Positions 53,301 through 63,692 of a stretch of DNA of 64,000 bases are shown in pieces. A program made the position numbers and the translations under genes. A model generated the notes under the pieces. The model searched no databases. It was not told the DNA's origin and worked only from the letters and a program-made list of their open reading frames with translations. Source of the stretch: Hydractinia symbiolongicarpus (lineage: Eukaryota; Cnidaria; Hydrozoa; Anthoathecata; Hydractiniidae); assembly GCF_029227915.1 (NCBI RefSeq), contig NC_079886.1, positions 7,686,001 to 7,750,000 of the forward strand. The letters run 5' to 3'. Numbering within the stretch: position 1 is the first letter of the stretch; every line of letters starts with the position of its first letter.

Positions 53301-56300
53301 AGTAATAATAATTTTAGCAAATTGCTCAGTCAGTTACTAAGGGGTAAAATTTTGATTTTAGTCTATAGTTGCTAAGAGGTTGCTAATCATAATAATCAAA
53401 TTTTAGAACATAACAACTTTAAGTCATTGTCAATAAATAATATAGATATTATCATATCATGAACAAGCAAGAATATTCTAGGCTATGTTTCGACAGCTAC
53501 AGTCCTTAGAAACTTATGTGTAATTGACTACCTCTATTTTAAAATTTTTAACTTGTCAAATTGCTTCACAGTTTTGGCTAAAATCTTCATGTTTATCCTT
53601 AGCAACTCATGTATGATCGATTAACTCTATGAAATGTTTAAAACAATTTTCTATAAAATATTTCCAAAAATACAAATTCTGTATTTTTAGAGTATGAATT
53701 TTGTATTTTTAAAAATCTGAAGTTAACGATAATGAAGCAATTTCGAAGTACAGTGATAATTTATTACGATAGTTTCGCGATCTGATATCTAATATTTTTA
53801 TAATCATGACAGACACGATAGGATCGTGGATCGTGGGTGTCGCGCATGATACAAGATCACGATGTTAGGCTTCCTGATAGCGGTACTGTAATAAGCTTTC
53901 TGAGCGTTGCAATACATCAATGTTTAACGTTTACTGGAACGTGCTATAGTGTTTTTGGAAAAAGTTTAATGACAACTGTGCTTTTATGGCTATACAACGA
54001 AATACAGCAATTTTTAAGTTTTCTACGAACCCACTATCTTAACTTTATAACAAAATACGGTGGGGTCAAGCTTTATACACCGTTTTTTATCATCTAATAA
54101 CAAAAAAACATCAATGTGAAAGTTTTTGTATGTGTTTTTGTTATTTTATTATTTGTTATTTCGTTATTTTATTATTGATTTTATTGTTATACACGGATTT
54201 CAAAGGACGTTTTTTCGTTAATTTGGAATGAAATACGGCCATTTTTTAGCTTTAAAAGAAATGCGGAGATTTTCACGCTTCGAAGGGACGTTTTCTTGTC
54301 ATGTTCGAATGAAATATGGCAATTTAGCAGTTTTATATATTTGAGATAAGACAACTTTTAAGCTTCGAAGGATTGTTTTCTTATAATTTCAGAACGAAAT
54401 AGGCCAATTTATAAGCTTTGGAGAGATGATTTTAGAACTTTAAACCCCTAACATAGCTGTGTCGCTTTTTTATCATTATTGAGTGATTTTTAAGCTTCGC
54501 AGGAACGTTTTCCTGTTATCTTAGAACGATTTTTAAATTTTAAAGGGATGTTTTTTAAAAATTTGAAATCGTATTTCTTTTTTTTAAAAATACTGAATTT
54601 TCTGTATTTCGTATGTCAAAAAATAGGAATAACGAAGTAGCCGGTTTTCCTAGAGAGCATCACATAGTTATTGTAGGCTGTGGACTTTCCCATCCAACTA
54701 AGTTGATATGGCTGTTATTAACGAGATTGCCCAAAATGTTTCAAAGATATTTTAAGCACTGCGGTGCTTAAAATATCTTTAAATACAAGATCGAAAAACA
54801 ACAATCACAAAATCAGCCTTATTTCAGATCTAAAAACAAATTAAAGAATTATTCAACTTACAAAAACAAATATCTTCAGTTTGACAATCTTTAGTGAAAT
54901 TTTCTGGCTTTCCAACGCAATATTCATCTGGTCGCATTTTATTATCATAGCATCTCTGGATGAGTGCTTCAGTACCATTAGTTTTAGTTCCATTCTCACA
55001 TGTGCTATTGCAGCTAACAAGTGTTTCATTCTTAGACCAAGTTGGTGCATCTAAAAGTCAAGATAACTTGTTTTTTATCCATGACAAAATGTTAATTCCA
55101 ATGCCAGTAATAAACAAAGTTGTATTTCACCCTCATTATTTGATAATTATTTTGGTTATATTTCTAATTTTCTTACAGAATATATTACAACTTAATGAAT
55201 GCCCTGTGGAACATTCAGAAAAAGAAAATTTTGATAACGTGAGCAATGACCGGTCAAAAAAAATTTGTTTCATTGTCACCCTACTGTGTAAAGTTTTCAA
55301 GGCTGAAAGATAAATGCATAGGAATATGTTTCGGACAAACAATTACAGAGATATTAAAGTTTAAAAGTTTTATTGTGACGTCATTATGTTATCCACTCCA
55401 AAGCAGTTTGGTTTACCCTGTGTTGTAAAATTAGCCCGATTTGATCCAAATCCTAATTGGGTAATTGGTTTCAAGCTAATGCAATAATGTAAAAGTTTGG
55501 AACTGACAGAATAGTTTTATGCGAAAAAATAATGCACTTTCAAAATCACACACACAGAGTTACTTCCAACAATTTGTCTAGTTATTTAGCTGTAAAGTTA
55601 CATCTGCAATGCAATGGCTTCACTTATCTGATGTAATGCATTTAAAAATCTATTAAACGATAATTTTAACTCGTTTTTGTCAAAAGCACATGACCCTATA
55701 CATTTCTCGAATATTTGGCCCTCAATGGCTTCGCCAACTTTAATAATATCATTGTGGTCAATCTTTGTAATTATGCAATGTTTAATGGTATTTACAGCCA
55801 CAGACTAACATTTTTAATTGATATAAGAGATACTGACTAATTATAAGGTACAGGCTTTTTCAGAAGGATTGTTTTAGGTGTTTAAGAAATGCTGTCAGGT
55901 GTGTTACAATGGTCAACTTCTTGGACAATAATTTGGAATTTCGCATGCACTATTAAAAGCAAGTCTTAATCAGGTTGCATGTATGCAGAAGTGCGCGTGC
56001 CATCACATGCCTCTCCTTAATAAGCATGAAGGTACGTACAAACTTATAAATTATTTAAACGGTATGAACTTCTTTATTTGGATTTTCAACCTTTCCCAAT
56101 ATCCAGGAGCTAATAACTTTTAGATATTCTGTGTTTAACTGTGTTTTTCACAGTTTCAGATTTTTTGTGCCTGTGGTTCAATTTTTCTTACAAAAACTAA
56201 ATGGATATAAACTTACAACTGGCAATATTATTACTCAATCACTCCACCTGAATACTATCTTTAGTTAAAAATATCGTGTCCTAAGTGGCAAGAGAACTAA

Positions 56301-58095
56301 GAAGAAGCAAAAATTTTCGTTAAAGTTTATTTATTAAAGTATTTAAAAATGTATATATTAAGTGAAACAAAATTTGGTCACAAAAACAACACTAATCATA
56401 ATATTGTGGCATTGTTATAATTCCTTCAGATCTTAGACAATAACACTACTTACCACATCCTCTGAATGTGACATTGGTTGTTCCATCTGATATAGTAAAA
56501 GTTCCATTTATGATTAGAATAAGCTCTGTAGAAGTGCATTTGCCATTTAATTTAGACCAGTTCTATTTAAAAAGGATTACAATTTAAAATGACAATTATG
56601 TAAAAAACTGAACCTTAAGAAAAATTTAATAAAGTAAAGCGGGATGATGTATAATTTTTTGCTTTTCATTTTGAGTTTAGAAAAAACAAAACGCATTTTA
56701 ACTTATTCAACTAAGGGAAGACTGTAAATTCAAAAATGTACGCTGAACATCAATTTCACAGGGGTGGGGCAACCCGAATAGTTTAAGATAAAGCATAAAA
56801 TTGTGAATTAATCTACACAGACTACAGAATAATGTTGAACAAACACAGTCCTGGTCAAAATTTATTGAAACAAGACACCTAATTTTCAGGTTCGTCGCCA
56901 CAAGTAATTACATAGGCCATTTCTATATTAGATTCACACATCTTAAACTTGCAAATGTTCTCCTTATCTCATTTAGTTAAATCCAAACTAATAAAATGTG
57001 CTGATTGTTGCTGATATCCCGTCGTGGATTATTTCGTCGTGCAAACGTGCTTACGCATGTGTAAGTCAGGTTACTTCTGACTGCAAACTATTGACCATTT
57101 CACACTTCTGATCAAATTTAAAAATTAAGGAAAAAATGCTTTTTTCTACAAAACTTTGTCCAAGATTGTAGAACTGTGTGTGTGTGTGTTTAATTTATTT
57201 AAACAAATACATTTTTTGTTTACATAGTTTTGCATATTTTTTTTAAAACCAGGAAATATTTAGAGCAGCAATAACACATTAATGACCCTGATCCCCAAAC
57301 TTTCACACTAAAGGAGCATACAGTTTGACGTTGTTAATGTAATTATTCTCTGTTGTTGTTTGTTTTACATGCGAAATGAAATTGACAACTTTTAAATTTA
57401 ATTTAAGATTTTTTTTTCAAACAACTTCAATATCCTTTCATTAAGTAATACCCCTACTCCAGCATTAGAACTGTTGGACAAATTTATTTTATGTGATTTT
57501 AAATTGAAACCCCTAAATTCTTGCAACAACCAGAGAAAATATTTATGGCTTTTATTTAAAAAATATCAAAAATTTCATAAATACACATTTTATCGCTAAG
57601 AATTTAGATCACTTTAAATGACTAAATTAACACACCCCTTTTTTTAAACAGACAACTTTGGCACCTTGAAGTCGCTTTAAAGTTGGAAAAATAAGCATTC
57701 GAACCTGTCCACAACATTTGCTTGCAGAATAAGAATCATATCCAGTGACGTAATAGGGTATAAAAGCTTGAACACATATTTTATTATACCCCCCATTAAA
57801 TAAATAGACCCAAAATTAATTAAAAACCAGAATTTAATAACTCTAACTCAGAACATATTATTATTTTACTAAGACATTAATTAAAAATATCTTTGAGGAC
57901 TCAGAAAAAGCAATTTTAGAAGACTTTAGAACAGTAGAGAATCATTGAATCAATACATTACGTAAACTAAAAATTACATACAGAAATCATTGCATAAACA
58001 GAGTTCCATTTATAAAAACTGATTTGTACAGGTGTTGTACAAGAAGGAATAATAATTTCGGTAATAATTGTAGGTTTTCCATCATTGATAGGTTC
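38801..58095 (-). CDS. Secreted multi-TSP1, Cys-rich, SEA-like protein; 15 exons, 5' end beyond or near the right edge
   Basis: Exons, 5' to 3': 58095-57982, 56562-56454, 55050-54862, 52597-52424, 51509-51348, 49350-49180, 47736-47584, 45734-45552, 45425-45156, 44767-44615, 44350-44177, 42095-41925, 41743-41634, 40714-40650, 38849-38801. They total 2247 nt, or 748 codons plus TGA, all in phase. Nine exons are single TSP1 repeats bounded by phase-1 introns. The most canonical are DGKFSEWGSFSKC, NGNWTEWSAFTFC, MWREWSDFSICSVSCG and EWSSWGECEGTCG. Repeats near the N-terminus (PTWSKNETLVSC, QRGWEILHPC) are degenerate. A 90-residue Cys-rich exon sits between repeats six and seven. Many N-x-S/T sites fit an extracellular glycoprotein. 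The last three exons encode half of a SEA-like fold and a Lys-rich end with no membrane segment. No signal peptide is in the window, so the N-terminus is missing. The overall architecture is not one I can name. Confidence 0.87.
39616..39651. repeat. CT-rich microsatellite
   Basis: Repeated (CTCTAT) units. Intergenic side of the last TSP1-gene intron; no other feature. Confidence 0.7.
40365..40546 (-). repeat. 40-bp tandem repeat, about 4.5 copies, downstream of a tRNA-like head
   Basis: AAGTG(T/C)GCCGGAGTGTAT recurs at 40381, 40421, 40461, 40501 and 40541, exactly 40 bp apart, with ACAACA-TACAATTT between. Read on the minus strand the array directly follows the tRNA-like sequence at 40615-40547. 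Confidence 0.9.
40547..40615 (-). other. tRNA-like (Thr-TGT-like) sequence, probable SINE head
   Basis: The minus strand begins GGCGGAG, has an A-box-like GGTGTAGTGGTAGCAC, a loop CTTGTAA (TGT at the anticodon position), a B box GGTTCAACTCC and a 3' TTCCGGC that pairs with the start at six of seven positions. The anticodon stem is broken and the total is only 69 nt, so it is not an intact tRNA gene. The two Pol III boxes suggest a tRNA-derived SINE or a decayed tRNA. Confidence 0.65.
40650..41743 (-). CDS. SEA-like region of the TSP1 protein (exons 41743-41634 and 40714-40650)
   Basis: The reading is VKVIIGVEFVDEKYHDFYDN, then a Glu/Lys helix (EELKKKIESQ), then IRKLYEKKFPNIKIKVIPHS. This follows the beta-alpha-alpha-beta start of a SEA domain. 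After it the 49-nt last exon adds FKKGNSSATSDKEKEKK and stops. In SEA domains a G-S-V-V-V autocleavage turn usually follows this strand; here GNSS takes its place and the second half of the fold is absent. Confidence 0.7.
40870..40990 (-). mobile_element. Miniature Helitron-like element, copy 2
   Basis: Minus strand: TCTATATTAAAATACCCGT at the start, an imperfect hairpin CCCGTGGATTTATCCTCGGG, then TTAACGACTAG at the end. It is flanked by A on the left and T on the right, the Helitron target. Intron of the TSP1/SEA gene. Confidence 0.62.
41162..41298 (+). mobile_element. Miniature Helitron-like element, copy 3
   Basis: TCTATATTATAATACCCGT starts it; CCCGTGGATTTTTCCACGGG and CTACGGACTAT end it. 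The terminal CTAG has become CTAT, next to an (ATT)n tract. It lies 171 bp from copy 2 in opposite orientation. Confidence 0.62.
41295..41341. repeat. (ATT)n microsatellite
   Basis: About 15 ATT units with one interruption, starting at the 3' end of the Helitron-like copy 3. Confidence 0.9.
43466..44055. mobile_element. 590-bp MITE with terminal inverted repeats
   Basis: The left end AAGCTTGGTTCACACTATG is inverted at the right (CATAGTGAGGACCAAGCTT), about 17 of 19 bases. The internal CATAGTGTGAACGT and ATCGGCTAA motifs also occur inverted. The 80-codon frames inside are Lys/Arg runs from low-complexity DNA. Intron between TSP1 exons. Confidence 0.7.
45156..45425 (-). CDS. Cys-rich module exon of the TSP1 protein
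   Basis: This phase-1/phase-1 exon encodes 90 residues with eight Cys: SCDDLCASKDLVC, GVVC, GHCRGSAGGGQYNC and RLCNC. It is inserted between TSP1 repeats six and seven. The CxxxC start and RLCxC end recall a small Cys-rich module seen in other animal secreted proteins, but I cannot name the family with confidence. Confidence 0.8.
46240..46425. repeat. Degenerate ~45-bp tandem repeat
   Basis: TTTTAGGTGTGG(T/A)CA-C-CTGG-CTTACTTACT recurs about four times with variable spacing. Intron of the TSP1/SEA gene. Confidence 0.75.
48173..48270 (-). mobile_element. Miniature Helitron-like element, copy 5 (diverged)
   Basis: Minus strand: TCTATATTATAGTTCTCGC at the start and GGGTTAACAACTGG at the end, a CTGG (CTRR) terminus. 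It is flanked A/T. The hairpin has decayed. Confidence 0.5.
48833..48946 (+). mobile_element. Miniature Helitron-like element, copy 4 (best preserved)
   Basis: TCTATATTATAATGCTCGT, a (GTCC)n/(GTCT)n tract, an internal deletion relative to other copies, then the hairpin CCCGTGGATTTTTCCACGGG, CTAACGA and CTAG. Flanking bases are A and T. It has no coding capacity. Confidence 0.66.
49800..50045. repeat. ~32-34 bp tandem repeat, about seven copies
   Basis: The consensus GATATTTTGCAGAACTGATC plus AAAGAAAAAAT recurs from 49800 to 50045 with small indels. The minus-strand open frame across it is a translated repeat, not a gene. Intron of the TSP1/SEA gene. Confidence 0.88.
52055..52192. repeat. Compound (GATGAT/GACGAC/AACAAC)n microsatellite
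   Basis: Trinucleotide blocks GTGATG, GACGAC, AACAAC and GATGAT run for about 140 bp in a TSP1-gene intron. The Ser/His/Arg-rich frame on the reverse strand is an artefact of the repeat. Confidence 0.9.
54743..54780. repeat. Perfect 17-bp-arm palindrome with TGCG loop
   Basis: AAAGATATTTTAAGCAC at 54743-54759 is exactly inverted at 54764-54780 around the four-base loop TGCG. It is intronic, 82 bases downstream of the exon ending at 54862 on the minus strand. Confidence 0.9.
56454..58095 (-). CDS. Unrecognised module preceding the first TSP1 repeat (exons 58095-57982 and 56562-56454)
   Basis: The exons join in phase 0 and encode about 74 residues: PTIITEIIIPSCTTPVQ, SFYKWNSVYAMIS, NWSKLNGKCTSTELILIING and TFTISDGTTNVTFRGC. 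It is beta-rich with three Cys, several Trp and N-glycosylation sequons. The first exon is open at its 5' end in phase 0, so further upstream exons must exist. Confidence 0.7.
57174..57189. repeat. (GT)n microsatellite
   Basis: Eight GT units in a TSP1-gene intron. Confidence 0.8.
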
Positions 58096-59494
58096 CTAAA
58101 GAAAAGAACATAGTCAGTAAGTTTAGTACATTATTATTTAGATTTTTGTAATCTTTTCTTACTGAGTTCTCAACAAAAGGGAACCTGAGGTAAAAAATGA
58201 TGTTGGACTTATATCATAGAGCTTAAAAAGTTGATTAACAAATCTTTTTAAATTTTTTAAAAGCTCTTTTAAAAAAGATGACAAAAAATGTCAAAATTTG
58301 GTATTGTTTTGTTTGACTCAACATCGTAAGGATACATTACAAATCGTTACTTTCGTCATTTATTTAAGCCTATAAAGAATAATTTTTTTTTAAAAAGGAA
58401 TAAAGTTTTGACAAAAAAAATGGGAAAAGAGAGAATAATGTAAAACAAAAAAACATTTTTGTCTCAGTACTTTTCAGTAAGATTTAATTTGTTTACCAAT
58501 TTTGATATTTTGAAATCAATTTTTGCTTGATATCTATACAAGCATTTTAAGATTATCATGACAAAAAAGTGTAAGGTAAAAACATCCAACAGAGAAACAT
58601 GAAAAGGAACTTTTTTATCTAACTTCTGAACTAGACCTTGAAAAACAAAGCCAACACAGTTTCAGTACCAAAGTGGAGTAGATTGAAATGGTGTAATTTT
58701 TAGGTGGTTAGCTTTAAATGCCTTACCTTTTAGGCTTAAAAGTGAGCAACTTTAAAATGTGTTCAATTTATGTATTTCTTCCCAGTTTATTGTCATTAGA
58801 AAATTTATCAGGATTTCAGAATGTACTTTTATATAATTTTATTTCGCAGTTTAGGAAATATAAACAACATGGGTAATAGTTTTTCACATAACCCTATGCT
58901 GCTAGAGTTCTTGTTTCCCTTTTTTTTAAAAAAAAAAATGAAAAACAGGTAGAAAAGTGTCCAGAACAGTCAATATTCATCTTGTAAAACCATATATTTG
59001 GAAAGCAAATAGTTTAAGCTTAGGTTCCGTTTGTAATTATCGTAAAAAAATTGTTGTGTAGCCTTTGTTGTTTAAAAAGGCTTAATAAACAACAAGATGC
59101 AGGCGCTGCATAACTTATCTTGCAAATCAATGTCAATTACACATCAACAAGATATTTTTAATTTATTAACAGGTCATTTTACAAAACCTGAAAATTGATT
59201 TAGAGCTGTTCCTGGCGTGAGGGATATGATGCATGGCTATGATATTTACTGACCTTTTATATTTATGTATTAGACACCTGCATGTGAAATTTTTAGGTCC
59301 CATACCTCTGAGAGCCTTTGGCTATTTCTCAAAAATACCACCTACAATCTTATGAAATCCTTATAACAGGGAAATTCATTAGGATTATTTTTAAAGCTTG
59401 AAAGTCACAACACAACGTTTTCATTGCAAGGAATTATTTTGCGTTAATTTAACTTCACAAATGATTAATATAAAAGCCATCAAATTAAATATAT

Positions 59495-59578
59495 TGTTAC
59501 GACACCTTAGCCAACTGAGCTATTACCCTTGAGTAAAAACTCAAGGGTAATAGCTCAGTTGGCTAAGGTGTCGTAACA
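59495..59578. repeat. Perfect 40-bp-arm hairpin containing a tRNA 5' half
   Basis: The arms 59495-59534 and 59539-59578 are exact reverse complements around the loop AAAA. The right arm contains GGGTAATAGCTCAGTTGG and CTAAGGTG, the acceptor strand and D-arm with A box (TAGCTCAGTTGG) of a tRNA. No B box or anticodon arm follows on either side. Confidence 0.9.
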
Positions 59579-59789
59579 TGAACAACGTAAATTCCGAAAA
59601 AAAATTTGCGTAAAAAAGCTGGTTGAGGAAATTGCAATTAACTTAGTTGTTAGTTAGTTAGTTAGTTAAGAGTTGGAAACCAACACTATCCTCGCAGGCA
59701 GGATTGTAAAAATATAACCTGCAATAATGTTAATGTATCTTGTCAAAGTTTATGTTTAATCTCTTGTTTTGACATGTGTACGTCTCTTG

Positions 59790-60240
59790 ATACTCCAGTA
59801 TTGTGAATGTGTTGATATTTATCAAACTGACTGTAAAAGTTTATTCTAGAACTATTCTGAAAAGAATCATTCCTGATCTATTGAAAAATTACCATCTTAA
59901 TGGAACAGCGTTATCCTTAGTTCGATATGTGGATAATATAGATAAAATTTGGACACAGATTAATGATTCCTGTGGAGACACCAAGATGCTGTTGACAAAA
60001 AGTTAAGTGGAGTGAGTAAAATGGAATCATTATCCAAAGTCAATGATGAAGAAAAACTGACATCCAGATTGAGTAAGATCACTAATGTAATGAGGGATAT
60101 AATCAAACTATCAAAAAAGCATAACATGGAAAGAAAACTGTACTTCAATGATGGCCTTGACAGAATTTACAAATTGTTGGTTGACAATACAGTAATGAAG
60201 TGGTTCGCCATTATATGTAATGACTTAAACTTTTTAACTA
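59790..60240 (+). mobile_element. Decayed BEL/Pao-like gag fragment
   Basis: Two frames, 59803-60006 and 60012-60299, read ILKRIIPDLLKNYHLNG, YVDNIDKIWTQIND with GDTKMLLTKS, then SRLSKITNVMRDIIKL and HNMERKLYFNDGLDRIYKLL. These are like the capsid/gag helices of BEL/Pao elements seen in cnidarians. A frame break at about 6006-6012 past 60000 separates them. No LTR was found. Family call from memory. Confidence 0.5.
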
Positions 60241-60560
60241 ATTCTTCCATCAATTTTGTTTTTAGAACAAAATCATCTGCATACAATAACTCCCAATAGA
60301 TACCCTGTTCTAAATTCCAGTGCTTCTGAGACTAAAACAAACAATAGAGCACTACTTACACAGTCCTGATGTACCCAAATTCTTATGCCAAATTCATCAC
60401 TAAATTAATCGTTAATCCTGACATGACTTTCAGGATCGGTGTACATAGACTGAACTATCTTTCTAGCCACTTATCCACACCTAATTTTCCCAAAGTACAC
60501 GGAACAACCTGATAAAGTTTTCTATCAAAAGCTTTCTCCATTTGTAGGGCCTTGGAAAAA
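60241..60560 (-). mobile_element. Second, more decayed copy of the LINE at 31.3-32.5 kb
   Basis: The plus strand aligns by eye with 32210-32460: the segments AAATCATCTGCA-ACAATAACTCCCA, AAAACAAACAATA-AG-ACTA and CCTGATGTAC occur in the same order. It encodes the RT FADD region in reverse with many stops. It abuts the gag-like fragment directly. Confidence 0.75.
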
Positions 60561-61164
60561 AACCATATTTATCCTACCTATATCAATTCTTTCTCTATGT
60601 AACTTATCAATGAGTGTTAAGAGATTGTAGGGCAGTAAATTATGATGGTTCAGTGTATGTTGACATGAAAAATCAAGTTACACCTACATGTCTACCATCT
60701 GCGCAAATTTTGATTAAATTAGAGCGAAACAAGAATTGAGGATTCAAGGCATATCACTAGCAACTAAAATGATTAGACAGCAATAAAAAGGACAAGATTG
60801 ATGTCATACAATGGGAGGATAAGTTACAGAAAATTAATCATCTAGAATACGTCAAGAACTTACAAATTGAAATTCAAACAGGCTGAATTTTCATACCATG
60901 GAGAGCAGTTTAGAATAGTAGTTTTTATTGCATTGAGTTTGGTGCCTCTCAATTAACAAGTTCTGGATTCTAGCCTTAATAAATTATTAGCTAAGGGTAG
61001 GAATAAAATAAACAAACTACAAGAAATTCTTATTAGATGGATGATATACAAAAAGTAGTTCTTCATAGAGACGGTAAAAAGATGTACAACATCCTGAAAC
61101 TTCGCAAACAGAATTGTTGTTCTCAAAAAATCTAAAACAACCTATTTTTCCATTGTCCTTCTGC

Positions 61165-61198
61165 CTAAGTGGATTACTCCACGGGCCTTATCGACTAG
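61165..61198 (+). mobile_element. 3' end fragment of a Helitron-like element
   Basis: GTGGATTACTCCACGGGC, then CTTATCGACTAG: the family hairpin and CTAG end only. A separate 5'-end-like piece (CTATGTGTCTGTCTGTCTG ... AATGGTAGCTTA) occurs at about 62468-62510. Confidence 0.5.
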
Positions 61199-61199
61199 T

Positions 61200-63221
61200 A
61201 GAATTATAAAATTATATATATCTAGATGAGGCATAACTATGGTTGGGGTCAAGGTGTAAATTTTCAAATTTGATAACTCTAGATCGTAGGACAAATTTAG
61301 TCAATTCAAAATTTAGTCAAGTTTCTTTTTTGATTTGACAAGGAGCAGGTAGACTGTCGTCACGCAAACTTGAAAAAATTTGTAGCTTGCCCATCTATTT
61401 AGACACAACAAACCAAGATCGAAAGTCACAAAAAGATCACAGTCATAAAAAAAGTCTACCATTTTAATCTACCACATGTGTAAAAAACATGCATCTCATA
61501 AATCACTATTCCTGTCAAAATATGCTTTCCGGGTCAAGTGTCATCTTAAAAGATATGTTGCAGCCTCGTGTAGAATTGCATGCTGCCATATTAAATACTC
61601 ATGCTGAAGAAATCGTACATAGATCTATAATTGGCATAAATCAACAGATAACTGGATAGTGCTACACTGGATCTCTAATGCAGATAAACTGTTTCAAAAT
61701 ATGCTCCAAAGATATGATAACATATGTAGGAAGCAGAAGAGGCGCTACTTTAAATGACATAAATCAAAATTGAGATTGGATACAAAGAATCAGCAGATGA
61801 AGCTAGAGTAATCAATTTTGTGATAAAATCTGTAAGAGAACTGAATCTATTGAAAAGATAGCTCACAATGGAAAACACCATTCTAGCAGAGATTCTTAAA
61901 ATAATATTAGGAATCTTTCCTTAGCTTTAGGTAATGTTACCTCTAATCTTGAAAACATCTTCTGACATTTGACTGGGGAGAAATAATTTCGGCAGATAAT
62001 ATCATCATAACAAAAAATCCAAAGTTACTTTTAGATAACATTGACATGATCATATTAACATTTTCATAGTTCGAAAACTGCTAATACACTTGCCAGCGCA
62101 ATCACTTTCTATGGAAGGTACTGTGTTGTTTCTAAAAAACGAAAATCTAACACCTACGTAATACCACGGTATGGTGAAATCAACCAAATTTAGCAAGGAA
62201 AACGACATATGTAAGGCAAAGACAAAGTATAAAACAATAACAGGAGTATCTAGAGAGAAATGCAATAATCTACACAACATCTTGTTTTGATTCATTACAT
62301 AGATGAATCTGATGTTCTGAAGGAAATTGGTGAAATTCATCCCAAAGTTAGACCAATAGTGGGTTTACTTTGCTGTGGAGTGTAAAGCTTTTAATTTATT
62401 TACGCAAGTTGTAAAAGTTACATATTTAATCACTTCTTTTGACTTGTCTATATCGCTTGGTACTGTGTGTCTATGTGTCTGTCTGTCTGTTAGATTAAAT
62501 GGTAGCTTATTCCTTTCATCTTTCCGAAAAACCAAGGGGTTTATTTAATCGAAAACTGCATTATTTTTATATGTCATTTTAAATAGTAACCCCCTATAGT
62601 ATTATTTTCCGATTGCATTCATGACTTTAAAATGAAGTTCTGATTGGGAGATGTTTGGGAGACCATGTGTAGCATTTTAAAGGTCTTTTTTGGACCTCTT
62701 TACCTTTTAAAAGGTTTGTGTTGCAGAAATGTTAAAGTCTTATATATATTTACAGGTTAGGATTAATATTTTAACAGATTTTTTAACCATGTACAAATCT
62801 TAATGCTTAACGCTTAATCTGTCATTTAACGGAGGTAACCCAGCATTTCGGCGCTGCCCCCCCTGGCTGGTATGCCTTCATTTCATAAGCCATTTTTCAA
62901 ATAACAATCACTTAGGGTTCTTTGTAGCCGTTAAACACCTATTTCCCAGGTAAAATTTTTTAATAGTAACCATTAATGATTTTTTCTTATTTACCAGAGA
63001 AAATTATTGTATTTGTAATAAGTGAAACTAAAACTTAATCAAAATAATAAATTTAACAACAAGTGGATATAAACTGTTTTTAGTGATGTATTTTTAAATA
63101 ATATTTCTGTTGGAACTTTGAATAGTTAAATACTTTATGCATTGCCGTAAGAGGCAATATAACTTTTTTTCTTTGTATATTTTTGGCTATTTTTAGTGCA
63201 CACAGTAACAACTAATCTTAC
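61200..63221. other. Non-coding, degraded repeat-derived sequence
   Basis: Short frames interrupted by stops, with no recognisable domain. If the candidate exons at 63.2-63.7 kb are real, this stretch lies inside an intron of the TSP1/SEA gene. Confidence 0.4.
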
Positions 63222-63259
63222 AGACTTTCCATGTGTAATCTTATTAGCAAATAATACAT
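63222..63259 (-). CDS. Candidate upstream exon of the TSP1 gene
   Basis: A 38-nt stretch with acceptor CAATTGCAG|AT and donor TCT|GTAAGA encodes VLFANKITHGKS. It ends in phase 0, as needed to join the exon at 58095. The 5-kb gap and small size make this tentative. Confidence 0.35.
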
Positions 63260-63645
63260 CTGCAATTGCATCAGGAAAGCGTCTCAACACAAATTACAAA
63301 GGCTGTATTTTTAACACGTTTTAATAGTTAATAGCACATTTTCAATTTTTTATGCCATGTCAGCTATAACATGTTCTTTACAAACAGCAATCGTTATATC
63401 TTTACAAGCACAATACACATTTCTTCGCGTTTCACAGGCCTTAACATGGATCGTTGCATTGGCACATTTTAATCCTTATTTACCTGGCTTACACATATGC
63501 CAAGTAAAACTTTCGCAGCCTGACAGCACCAAGTTAGATGATGCAGTTTGGCTATTTTTGAGAGAAAAAATAAACAGAAAAGAAATAAAACCAAACAAAA
63601 AATTTTTTTTTTATATTTAGAAATTAAATCATTGAGATTCCTTAC

Positions 63646-63692
63646 GTTTTGCTTAATTGTTTGGTTAAAAGTTGTTGAACCACCACAGGTAT
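63646..63692 (-). CDS. Candidate upstream exon of the TSP1 gene
   Basis: A 47-nt stretch with a strong acceptor (TTTTTTTAG|AT) and donor AAC|GTAAGG encodes TCGGSTTFNQTIKQN, with an N-glycosylation sequon. Between it and 63259, minus-strand frames such as CETRRNVYCACKDITI may belong to the same protein, but their splice sites could not be settled. Confidence 0.35.

Noticed and set aside
53837-54097. 86-codon plus-strand frame in a TSP1-gene intron
   Set aside because: Hydrophobic and mixed composition without a recognisable family; lies between well-supported minus-strand exons.
59539-59578. Functional tRNA gene starting GGGTAATAGCTCAGTTGG
   Set aside because: Only the 5' half is present; no anticodon arm, T-arm or B box follows.
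62050-62340. 96-codon minus-strand hydrophobic frame
   Set aside because: No conserved motif; surrounded by decayed repeat sequence and without good splice sites.
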